Part shown: positions 16,488 to 24,286 of the stretch, piece by piece | Position numbering within the stretch: the stretch's first letter is position 1 | Layout of the letters: each line of letters begins with the position of its first letter | Assembly (NCBI RefSeq): GCF_030408755.1 | Contig: NZ_CP047209.1 | Location: 3,162,001-3,226,000, forward strand | Length of the DNA: 64,000 bases | Direction: 5' to 3' | From: Corynebacterium felinum | GTDB taxonomy: Bacteria; Actinomycetota; Actinomycetes; Mycobacteriales; Mycobacteriaceae | Program-made: the position numbers and the translations under genes | Notes under the pieces: model-generated | What the model saw: only the letters and a program-made list of their open reading frames with translations | Databases searched by the model: none | Told to the model about the DNA's origin: nothing

Positions 16488-18206
16488 GTGGCGTGGCGCC
16501 TGCGCGTGGGCAAAGTTCTTGCTGGGTTGTCTGGGGTTTTGGCAATCGCTCCGTATATTGCGCTTGTCAAAATTGGTGAGCTACTTTTACAGGCATACAC
16601 CACCGATACCGCCGTCGATAGCGATGCTGTGTGGCGCTACGTGTTCTTGCTGATCAATACGTTCGCGGTGCGGTTGTTTGTGATTGGTTTAGCGCTCAGC
16701 GTCACCCATTTTGCGGACGTGAAAATTTCCACACTCATCCGAGAAATGACTCTTCACCGCTTATCCCATGCCCCCTTGGGGTGGTTTAGCAGCACGAATG
16801 CGGGTCGGATTCGGAAGGCGGTGCACGACGATATTGCGCAAATCCACACCCTGATTGCGCACCAGCCTGTTGATGTTATCCAGGCCATCATTACCCCACT
16901 TGCGCTGGTGGGTTTCGCGTTCACCATCGACTGGCGTTTGGGAATTCTCGCTGTTGCCGCCATTCCGATTTATCTGGGTGTCACAGCGCGGATGATGCGG
17001 GATATGGGTGAGAAAACAGTCGAAATGGATCTCCATTTAACACGTGTTTCGGCCACTATGGTGGAGTTTTTCACCGGCATCTCTGTGGTTAAAGCTTTCG
17101 GTACTGTCGGCAAGGCGCATAAGCGCTATCAGGATGCTGCGGATGGATTCTCCCAGTTCTACGAAGCGTGGGTGACTCCGATGCTGCGCGGTTCTTCCCT
17201 AGCTGGGGCGTCGATTGCGATTCCGGTGTTACTTGCGATCAATCTTGGCGGCGGGTCGTTGATGGTTGCGTCTGGGTGGGTCAGCCCCATCGATGTGCTG
17301 GCAACGACGCTTATTGCGTTGATGGTTCCGTCCTCGATTGAGGTTTTGGCGGGAATGGTGTGGGCATATCAGCTGGCGGGTGCAGCGGCGTTGCGTGTGA
17401 CTCAGGCGTTGGAAACACCGGTGCTACCGCAGTCGGATTCGGTGCAGAATCCGCAGGGGAATCGGGTGGTTTTTGATGCGGTGAGCTTTGCGTATGGGGA
17501 AACAGTAGCTGCTCGAGATGTGAGTTTTACGCTTGAAGAAAATACTGTGACCGCGCTTGTGGGCCCGTCGGGGTCGGGGAAGTCGACGATTGCGATGTTG
17601 TTGGCTAGGTTTAATGATCCTGATTCTGGTCGGATCACGATCGGTGGGGTTGATATTGCGTCTATGCCTACTCACCAGCTGTATCGCCAGGTTGCTTTTG
17701 TGTTGCAGGATCCGCAGCTGTGTCGGATGTCGGTGCGCGACAATATTGCGCTGGGTCGCCCCGATGCGTCCTTTGAGCAGGTTGTTGCTGCTGCCCGTAA
17801 GGCCCAGATTTATGAGGCGATTGCTGCGCTCCCGCAGGGTTTTGACACCATTGTGGGTCAGGAGACGAATTTCTCGTCGGGACAGGCGCAGCGTATCGCG
17901 ATTGCCCGCGCTTTGCTTATCGACGCCCCCATCCTCATCTTGGACGAAGCTACTGCTTTCGCCGACCCAGAGTCCGAGGCTGAAATTCAAAATGCCCTCT
18001 CATTGCTGGTTGAAGGTCGCACGGTGTTGGTGATTGCGCACCGTCCGGAGTCCATTGCGGGTGTGGATCGGATTATTATCCTCGACCAAGGGGAGGTCTC
18101 CGCCTGTGGTCGTCATGAAGATTTGTTGGATCATCCGCTGTATCGCAAGCTGTGGGCGTCGCGTCAGAGGCTCACCCCATCTGATGTCAACGAGGAGAAT
18201 TCTTAA
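16488..18206 (+). CDS. ABC half-transporter, YbtP/IrtA-like, 5' end lost to IS insertion
   Basis: 572 residues from the first usable GTG, although the coding frame is open from 16425 and originally began at 14495. It keeps the six-helix exporter-fold membrane domain (from GKVLAGLSGVLAIAPYIALV) and a full ATPase domain: Walker A GPSGSGKST, Q-loop FVLQDPQL, an odd signature FSSGQAQR and Walker B ILILDEATAFADPESE. The EATAFADPE sequence is typical of the YbtP/YbtQ and IrtA/IrtB type, which import ferric siderophores despite the exporter fold. No good ribosome site precedes the GTG, so expression after the insertion is doubtful. It runs straight into the next gene. Confidence 0.82.
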   Translation: MAWRLRVGKVLAGLSGVLAIAPYIALVKIGELLLQAYTTDTAVDSDAVWRYVFLLINTFAVRLFVIGLALSVTHFADVKISTLIREMTLHRLSHAPLGWFSSTNAGRIRKAVHDDIAQIHTLIAHQPVDVIQAIITPLALVGFAFTIDWRLGILAVAAIPIYLGVTARMMRDMGEKTVEMDLHLTRVSATMVEFFTGISVVKAFGTVGKAHKRYQDAADGFSQFYEAWVTPMLRGSSLAGASIAIPVLLAINLGGGSLMVASGWVSPIDVLATTLIALMVPSSIEVLAGMVWAYQLAGAAALRVTQALETPVLPQSDSVQNPQGNRVVFDAVSFAYGETVAARDVSFTLEENTVTALVGPSGSGKSTIAMLLARFNDPDSGRITIGGVDIASMPTHQLYRQVAFVLQDPQLCRMSVRDNIALGRPDASFEQVVAAARKAQIYEAIAALPQGFDTIVGQETNFSSGQAQRIAIARALLIDAPILILDEATAFADPESEAEIQNALSLLVEGRTVLVIAHRPESIAGVDRIIILDQGEVSACGRHEDLLDHPLYRKLWASRQRLTPSDVNEENS

Positions 18207-19958
18207 ATGAAACCGCTATTGTTTTCGTTGCTGCCAATGTGTAAAAACATGCTGTCGCGGCCTGAGTTGATTACAAAGGCCATGTGGATGTCCATTGTGA
18301 TGGGTATTGCCGAGGCCATGTCGCTATTTTTACTGGTTCCCGCAATTACTGCGCTGTCCACCCAAGAAAATGTGTGGGGGCTCAGTATCCAGGCGTGGGT
18401 GTATTGCGCGATTGTTTTGGGTGTGTGTTCTGGCGTGTTTGGGTATTTCCAATTTCGTCATGGCTACGACACCGCCATGGATATGGTCAAAAACATTCAC
18501 CGGAAGTTGGGCGATCAGATAGCGAAACTTCCCCTCGGCTGGTTCCATCAGGCCAAGGCTGGGCAGATTTCGCGCATGGTATCCTCCGAACTGCTGATGG
18601 TGGGGGAAGTTATCGCCCACCTGTTTTCCCCAATGATTAGTCGGATCACTGTCACCGTGGTGATCATGGTACTCACTTTGATCTGGGACTATCGTTTAGG
18701 GCTGATCTTGGTGGTGTCCACCCCTATTTATCTGCTGTTCCTTTCCGCATCCGGCGCTTTGAGCCGGAAGGGCAAGAATATCGCGGAGCCGCGTGAACGC
18801 GAGCTTTCCGACCGTATTGTGGAATTTACCCATAACCAGGCCACGTTGCGTTCGTGTGGGTTAAGTACGCACTATCCGCCTTTAGTTCAGGCTAACAAGC
18901 AGTGGCGCAAGGCCAAGTCTAAGGAGCTGTGGTTTGAGATTGCAGGCAATATTGTCGGTGGTGTGCTCACCCAGATCGTGGTGATTTCGCTGATTATTGT
19001 TGCAGCTCGGCTGGCCATTACCGGCAGCTTAGATCCTCTTGTGACTGTAGCCTATATCGGTTTGGCACTGCGCTATGCCCAGGTGTTGATGGCGCTCACG
19101 GAAGCCTCGGTGGGGTTGGAAACACGTCGCCCACTGTTAGAAGCTATCAATGAGATCCTTGATGCCTGCCCGTTGCCGGAGCCGGTAAACTCAGTGCCTA
19201 TGCCTACTCCTGGCACGGTGGAATTGGTGGATGTGTGCTTTGGGTACCAGCCGGATAAACCCGTTTTACGCAATGTGAGTTTTACTGCTGGTGCGCATCA
19301 AATGGTGGCGCTGGTGGGTCCCTCGGGCTGTGGCAAAACAACTGTTGCCAGGCTCATTAGTCGTTTCTACGAGGTCGATTCCGGCTGCGTGAAGGTCGGT
19401 GGGGTCGATGTTCGGGAATTAACCAGTAGTGATTTGATGCGGCAGTTATCCATGGTGTTCCAGGATGTGTACCTGTTTGACGATACGTTGCGTAACAACA
19501 TCATGATTGGTAATCCACAGGCAACGGAGGATGAGATTTATGAGGCTGCGCGTCTCGCTGGGGTCAGTGAGATTGTAGCGAGGTTGCCGCAGGGCTGGAA
19601 CACCCCAGTGGGCGAGGGCGGAAAGAGTTTGAGCGGTGGCGAGCGGCAACGTGTTGCGATTGCGCGCGCTTTGCTCAAACAAGCCCCGATTGTGCTTCTC
19701 GACGAGGCGACCAGCGCCCTGGATCCGGAAAATGAAGCGAACGTGGTGGCCGCCGTCGATAAGCTTCGCGAGCATGCCACTATCATTGTGATTGCACACA
19801 AACTACACACCATTGCACAGGCCGATCTCATTGTTTCGCTGAGTGCTGAGGGCACTGTGGAAGATGTGGGAACCCACGAAGATTTGTTTTCACGGGGTGG
19901 TACGTATCGTAGTTTCTGGGATAAACGTTCCCAAGCGCAAGGTTGGCGACTAACCTAA
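18207..19958 (+). CDS. ABC half-transporter, YbtQ/IrtB-like
   Basis: A 583-residue partner of the preceding half-transporter, beginning directly after its stop codon. Six membrane helices (about residues 20-300) precede an ATPase domain with Walker A GPSGCGKTT, signature LSGGERQR, Walker B IVLLDEATSALD and the H-loop VIAHKLH. All motifs are canonical, unlike the FSSGQ signature of the partner, so the pair probably forms an asymmetric heterodimer. Context (iron boxes, ECF genes, TetR regulator) suggests import of an iron chelate. Export of a peptide or drug is the main alternative. Because the partner gene is broken, this subunit may now lack its mate. Confidence 0.85.
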   Translation: MKPLLFSLLPMCKNMLSRPELITKAMWMSIVMGIAEAMSLFLLVPAITALSTQENVWGLSIQAWVYCAIVLGVCSGVFGYFQFRHGYDTAMDMVKNIHRKLGDQIAKLPLGWFHQAKAGQISRMVSSELLMVGEVIAHLFSPMISRITVTVVIMVLTLIWDYRLGLILVVSTPIYLLFLSASGALSRKGKNIAEPRERELSDRIVEFTHNQATLRSCGLSTHYPPLVQANKQWRKAKSKELWFEIAGNIVGGVLTQIVVISLIIVAARLAITGSLDPLVTVAYIGLALRYAQVLMALTEASVGLETRRPLLEAINEILDACPLPEPVNSVPMPTPGTVELVDVCFGYQPDKPVLRNVSFTAGAHQMVALVGPSGCGKTTVARLISRFYEVDSGCVKVGGVDVRELTSSDLMRQLSMVFQDVYLFDDTLRNNIMIGNPQATEDEIYEAARLAGVSEIVARLPQGWNTPVGEGGKSLSGGERQRVAIARALLKQAPIVLLDEATSALDPENEANVVAAVDKLREHATIIVIAHKLHTIAQADLIVSLSAEGTVEDVGTHEDLFSRGGTYRSFWDKRSQAQGWRLT

Positions 19959-19963
19959 TATCT

Positions 19964-20623
19964 ATGATGGCTCAGCGTAGGGGTCGCAAAACTGGCCCGA
20001 AACCGAAGTTTAGTAGACAAGACGTGATTGATGCAGCCTTCCGTGTTGGTGTCGATGATTTCACCCTTGCAGAGGTAGCGAAAGAACTCTCCGTTGCCCC
20101 TTCAGCGGTGTACCGCCTTTTCGACAGCCGCGATGCGCTCGTGCATAGCTGCATGAAACAAGCCGCCGAGGAATTAGCCCAACCTGTCAAAGAGGGAACT
20201 AACTGGAAAGATGCGCTCATGCTGTGGGCGACGCGCTGCTGGGACTTGTGCGAAAAATACCCCGGCCTTGCCTTAACTATCCTGCGCCACCCCAGCGCCA
20301 TTGTGTATCTCGAAGAATATTTCAACTATTTTGTCCCCTTCCTTGTCAAGGCAGGGCTGAAGCAAGACGACGCCATGCTTGCCCTCGATTTCATTAGTGA
20401 TACAGTACTGACCACGCATGTATCTGTTACCGCAATGAAAACAGCGAACGCCCAAGGACAGAGTGAACTTGATTTCCTTTTCGCCCACACCAGCGAAAAC
20501 GCTGTGATCCGCCCCGATGAATCGTGGGCACAGCGCGGCTTTCTGGATCGCAAACTAAGCCTCATCATTGAAGGTTTGGCCGTCCACAGCCCCATCCCTG
20601 AAACATCAAGCACCACACTGTAA
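19964..20623 (+). CDS. TetR/AcrR-family transcriptional regulator
   Basis: A 219-residue one-component regulator. Residues about 15-60 form the TetR helix-turn-helix: FSRQDVIDAAFRVG, then TLAEVAKELSVAPSAVYRLFDSRDALV. The rest is a helical ligand and dimer domain. The frame overlaps the end of the preceding transporter gene (open from TTG 19943), but ATG 19964, just past that stop, gives the normal Arg/Lys-rich N-terminus. Its position at the end of the transport operon suggests that it senses the transported compound. Confidence 0.85.
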   Translation: MMAQRRGRKTGPKPKFSRQDVIDAAFRVGVDDFTLAEVAKELSVAPSAVYRLFDSRDALVHSCMKQAAEELAQPVKEGTNWKDALMLWATRCWDLCEKYPGLALTILRHPSAIVYLEEYFNYFVPFLVKAGLKQDDAMLALDFISDTVLTTHVSVTAMKTANAQGQSELDFLFAHTSENAVIRPDESWAQRGFLDRKLSLIIEGLAVHSPIPETSSTTL

Positions 20624-20994
20624 CCTCAGTATTTTTTACCCACCACACCATACTCCCCACCGTGCTCACAACCTCACTACCACAGGTTTTATTCCACACG
20701 GTGGGGAATGTGGACTATACACCCATTGAGCTAGAGCCGTTGCCCCAAAAAACGCGCACCTATCAATGCGCACTGATTGATTGAAAATTAATAGTTAGAG
20801 TTTCAGCACAGAAGGCAAAAATTGACCTGCGGTTTTGCAAGTAGCACTCGCTCTATCTCTAACTGATAATTTCCACGCACCTTACACAGCGTGCACACAG
20901 CATGCCAGTTCGGGGGTCAATTACTCACAACAATTATTCCTCGCCCTAATGAGCAAGCCCACTACAACCCTCATAAACCCGTGAGCTGGGCTGT
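20624..20994. other. Convergent intergenic region with hairpin and structured repeat
   Basis: The region lies between the TetR gene (plus) and a minus-strand gene. It contains an inverted repeat with arms CCCCACCGTG (20655) and CACGGTGGGG (20697) and copy one of a ~98-nt structured repeat described separately. No coding region is supported. Confidence 0.5.
20776..20873. repeat. Structured ~98-nt repeat, copy 1
   Basis: It aligns without gaps to 58651-58749. Highly similar parts are TTTCAGCACA, AAAAATTGACCTGCGGTTTT and GTAGCACT.GCTCTAT. The outer stem here is AGTTAGAG with CTCTAACT; in the other copy the same positions read TGATTCGAC with GTCGAATCA, so pairing is kept while bases change. An inner hairpin ACCTGC...GCAAGT encloses GGTTTT. 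Strand and function are unknown. Candidates are a small RNA, a MITE-type element, or a bidirectional terminator. Confidence 0.7.
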
Positions 20995-21807
20995 TTAGAA
21001 CAACAGGGAAAACTGTTCACCCACCTTGGTGTCCACCTGCTTTTCCACGTCCAGCAAGGTGCGAGAAATCTTTGGCTTACGCCCAGGTTTGGTCACCTGC
21101 ACCTGCTCAATACGGCACGCCAACTGCAGATGCTGGTCGCTTTTCATCGTGGCAAGCAGCTCTTGGACGCGGCGGACAAGCTCCTCCGTGGCACTGACCG
21201 CTTGGGAAGTTCCGTTCATCATTAAGAACACGGTGTCGGAGGAATCTTTGAAACCATCAAACAAGAATGTGTCTTCCACAATTGTTGTGAGCACTTTTTC
21301 TTCCCGAAACTGTGCCACCAGGCTCTCCGCATGCACACAATTGCCCACATAGTGACGGGTTTCCATGCCCCGCTGCTGTACTTGAACGTGGAAGGCATTG
21401 CGCTTTTTCTGCAGTACCCGCGCCGCGTTCGCGGTGGCTTGCTGCGCCTGGTGCGGCAGATTTTCCAACTGTGTACCTTCCCCAAAAAGCGTGGAGAGCA
21501 CTTGGCATAATGCCGTGTCGTCGGCATCGCGCACCGCAAAATCAAGCTCAATGTCATTCGGGCGCTTTGGCCGTGGGGCAGCTGCCAAACTAAAACCAGT
21601 GGCGGTAGGAGTAAGCACCAGTGGGCGACCACAGTTACGCGCCACCCCCGACTTCGCCGCGAAAGCCTTCGCCGTGGCAGTGGTGGCTTGGGAAATATTT
21701 GTCACCAGCACCGCGAAATCACGGGCATTCATGGGTCGGCCATTATCGGTGGTGAAAACGGCTTCGGCACGCTCATGCTCAGGGGGCATAGGAGCTGTTG
21801 CGGTCAT
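20995..21807 (-). CDS. Hypothetical protein, family not recognised
   Basis: A 270-residue soluble protein from ATG 21807, which has GGAG six bases upstream. The frame is open to 21966, but the added part is Arg/Leu-rich and lacks a ribosome site. No signal peptide or membrane helix. Visible traits are DIELDFAVRDADDTALCQVL in the first half, a strand-rich middle with HVQVQQRGMETRHYVGN, a VVEDTFLFDGFKDSSDTVF-like segment, and a basic-acidic C-terminal part containing GRKPKISRTLLDVEKQ. I do not recognise the fold. It stands alone between a structured repeat and the HrtA-like gene. Confidence 0.7.
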   Translation of the reverse strand: MTATAPMPPEHERAEAVFTTDNGRPMNARDFAVLVTNISQATTATAKAFAAKSGVARNCGRPLVLTPTATGFSLAAAPRPKRPNDIELDFAVRDADDTALCQVLSTLFGEGTQLENLPHQAQQATANAARVLQKKRNAFHVQVQQRGMETRHYVGNCVHAESLVAQFREEKVLTTIVEDTFLFDGFKDSSDTVFLMMNGTSQAVSATEELVRRVQELLATMKSDQHLQLACRIEQVQVTKPGRKPKISRTLLDVEKQVDTKVGEQFSLLF

Positions 21808-22051
21808 GAAAAATCTCCGTTTCACCTTAAAAACTGTGACACGCTTTCCTCGAGCCCCTCTAATTCGTCCTCTTTGATCAATCAGCAAAAGATAGACACA
21901 TACATAAAGAAAGGGAAGAAAGCTACTGAACGCACTAATTTTACTTCCCTTTGCCACCTTCAACAATCACAACACCCCTCTTATCTGACCGCGCATACAC
22001 ACATGCACGGTCACAGAAAAGGGGAGCGGAATCGAAACGAGAAAAACCGCA

Positions 22052-22765
22052 TTACTTCAGCTGCGCATGGGTGGGATCAAGCAGACGCCCATCCCGCATT
22101 TCCAGCACCTGATCCACCAACTCCAACTGGCTCCGATCATGAGTGACCATCAGCGTAGCCAAAGAAAACTCGTGGGTAACAGCACGCAATAGTTCCACAA
22201 TCTCCACCGACAAACGGTGATCCAAGGCCGACGTAGGCTCATCAGCAAGCAGCAGCGAAGGATTACCCATCAACGCACGCGCAATATTCACACGCTGACG
22301 CTGACCACCAGAAAGCTGACTCATCGAACGCGAACCAAAACCACCAAGACCCACCTGCTCCAACAGCTCCTCGGCACGCACCCGGCGCGCCTTTAAGGCT
22401 TTGCCGCGCAGGCCACGGATGTGGTCGGTGATGAGTAGTTGTTCGGCGGCGGTCAGTGAGCCCAGCAGGTTAGGGGATTGGAAGACAATGCCGATGTTGT
22501 GGGCGCGCAGGTGGGCGGCCTGGTCTTCGGTGATGGTGGTGATGTCGTTGCCTTCAAAGGTGACCGTGCCGCTCGTGGGTGTGGTGAGGGTGGCGGCAAC
22601 GGAGAGGAGGGTGGATTTACCGGAACCGGATTCGCCCACAAGCGCGGTCATGGTTGTGGGGTACAGCTGCACATTGGCCTTATTGAGGGCGATTACTTCG
22701 CTGTGTCCGTCGGGGTAAACCACGCTGGTGTTGGTCAGTTCAAGAACGGGTGTGGGGGTAGTCAT
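22052..22765 (-). CDS. hrtA: ABC transporter ATPase, HrtA-like (haem export)
   Basis: A 237-residue ABC ATPase of the MacB/LolD type. Walker A is GESGSGKST (44-52), the Q-loop VFQSPNLL, signature LSGGQRQR, Walker B LLLADEPTSALD and the H-loop VTHDR. It pairs with the FtsX-type permease encoded 59 bp upstream. With a divergent ChrSA-like two-component system next to it, the arrangement is that of corynebacterial hrtBA, which pumps out toxic haem. Assignment rests on context and permease type. The start may also be GTG three codons earlier (22774). Confidence 0.7.
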   Translation of the reverse strand: MTTPTPVLELTNTSVVYPDGHSEVIALNKANVQLYPTTMTALVGESGSGKSTLLSVAATLTTPTSGTVTFEGNDITTITEDQAAHLRAHNIGIVFQSPNLLGSLTAAEQLLITDHIRGLRGKALKARRVRAEELLEQVGLGGFGSRSMSQLSGGQRQRVNIARALMGNPSLLLADEPTSALDHRLSVEIVELLRAVTHEFSLATLMVTHDRSQLELVDQVLEMRDGRLLDPTHAQLK

Positions 22766-22824
22766 GGTGTGCACGGCTTTCTGGAGAAAAGTGGGAGGGG
22801 GTTACAAAGGGGTGGTTGGAGGTG

Positions 22825-23910
22825 TTATTGGGCTGCGCCGAGTGCAAGTAGGGGGTTGACCTTTGATACTGTGCGTACTGCAATGAGCGAGCCAATAAGC
22901 CCAAGGATGAACACACCTACTGCGGGAGCGGCTACGGTTTGCCAGTCGCTGTGGAAAGGAACTGTGCCGGTGGATTGCACTGCCCAACCCGCAGCCCACC
23001 CCAATACAGCCCCGAGGAAACTGCCCACGCCGAGGATGATCGCGGACTGGGTGAGGGCGTCGATAAGCACATACCTGCGGCTGGCGCCGATCGCCCGCAG
23101 CACCGCAATATCGCGGGTGCGCTGCATTGTCCACACGGTCAGGAAAGAAATCGTCACCAGTGCCGAAATCGCATACAAAAAGCCTTGCATCGACCGCAAC
23201 GAACCTTGCTCCGATGAGTATGCGGCAAGCCCGGCGAATGAACCCTTCAACCCCGTGACCACAGAATGCTCAGGCACATCAAGATCACCAGCATGGGAAT
23301 CCACCGTCAACAACACCACAGTGCCCAGTGCCGACGTGTGCGCAGCCTGCTGCCAGGTGTGCGTATCTACCCACGCCACTGGCGAGTGCGAATAGTAGTT
23401 ACTCACCGCGCCCTCAGGGGCATCAACCACACCCACAACAGACGCTTCTTGGCCGCCAAGAGTGATCACATCACCTGTTCCCACCTGCAATTTCCGCGCG
23501 AGTTCAGCTGATAGCACCGCGCCATCGCCCACAGTGCCGCCTGCAAACTCAGTACCCTCAGGGAGTGCTAAAAGTGCGCCGGGTTCAGCTGCATGCTCGG
23601 ATTCGAGGCGGGTTTGGGATACGCCCAGTGGGATTGCCTTTTCAACACCTTCCACCGCACGCCAGGAGTTCAGGGCTTCGTCGCTGACTGCGGAGTTTGT
23701 AAACGACACCTCAGGTTCACTGGTGCTACTTGGGCTAACGAACGCTATTTTGTCGGGGTTTAAGGATTCCAACGCACCGGTGTTTTGCTTCCCTAAACCG
23801 TTCGTCAGCCCGGTAAGCATGACGATCAGCAGCGTAATCAGCACGGTGACACTGCCGATGAGCGCAAACCTAGAGCCGGCTTTGCGGATTTCTCGGATAC
23901 TTAAAAACAT
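22825..23910 (-). CDS. hrtB: ABC transporter permease, HrtB-like (haem export)
   Basis: A 361-residue FtsX/MacB-fold permease. An N-terminal membrane helix follows MFLSIREIRKAGSRFALIGSV, an extracytoplasmic domain of about 190 residues begins with GLGKQNTGALESL, and three C-terminal helices include TMQRTRDIAVLRAIGASRRYVL, the conserved FtsX coupling segment. The start has AGG before ATG; a longer frame to 23976 lacks support. HrtB with HrtA exports excess haem from the membrane. Its divergence from a haem-type two-component system supports the call. Confidence 0.72.
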   Translation of the reverse strand: MFLSIREIRKAGSRFALIGSVTVLITLLIVMLTGLTNGLGKQNTGALESLNPDKIAFVSPSSTSEPEVSFTNSAVSDEALNSWRAVEGVEKAIPLGVSQTRLESEHAAEPGALLALPEGTEFAGGTVGDGAVLSAELARKLQVGTGDVITLGGQEASVVGVVDAPEGAVSNYYSHSPVAWVDTHTWQQAAHTSALGTVVLLTVDSHAGDLDVPEHSVVTGLKGSFAGLAAYSSEQGSLRSMQGFLYAISALVTISFLTVWTMQRTRDIAVLRAIGASRRYVLIDALTQSAIILGVGSFLGAVLGWAAGWAVQSTGTVPFHSDWQTVAAPAVGVFILGLIGSLIAVRTVSKVNPLLALGAAQ

Positions 23911-24286
23911 CTTTTTACCTCGTCTTTTCTTTAGTCTCCACGCCTGGGATGGTGGCGCATAGGCCGATGATGTCATGCACGTGTTCGCACAGGTGCCTGC
24001 GCTTTTATGCTGTGCTGGTGTACCTGTTAGCGTGGTTGTTCCTCATAATCTCTATTCAACCCCTGCCACAGGGGTGTTTACATCGGCTAAGCGCCCGAAA
24101 CTCCACTCAACCGGTTGGTTGATGAAGTATCAACCAACTGCCTTTGTGTGGTCGTGGGCACTACAGTAGGAATCATCTTTTCTTAGATGCCCTGAACCGC
24201 TCGTGGCGATCCCCACTGGCTTCATTCACCTTCACCAACCTGACGTAATCTTCCTTAACTTCCTTCTTTGCACTGAAAGCACAGCG
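23911..24286. promoter_or_regulatory. Divergent hrtB/chrS control region
   Basis: A 376-bp region between two divergent starts with no coding frame. Besides the perfect palindrome at 24114-24138, it contains a smaller inverted repeat CCCCTGCCACAGGGG near 24060-24074. ChrA in related species binds the hrtB promoter region, so control sites of both units are expected here. Confidence 0.5.
24114..24138. promoter_or_regulatory. Perfect palindrome GTTGGTTGAT-N5-ATCAACCAAC, candidate ChrA site
   Basis: Ten-base arms are exact reverse complements around GAAGT. The palindrome lies between divergent hrtB-like and chrS-like genes, about 150 bp from the chrS start and 200 bp from hrtB. Response regulators of the NarL/LuxR type bind such inverted repeats. 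Confidence 0.55.

Noticed and set aside
19938..19958. AGGTT...AACCT pair near the start of the TetR gene, resembling a DtxR box
   Set aside because: The half-sites are two bases too far apart for the 19-bp DtxR consensus, and the site lies within the end of the transporter gene.
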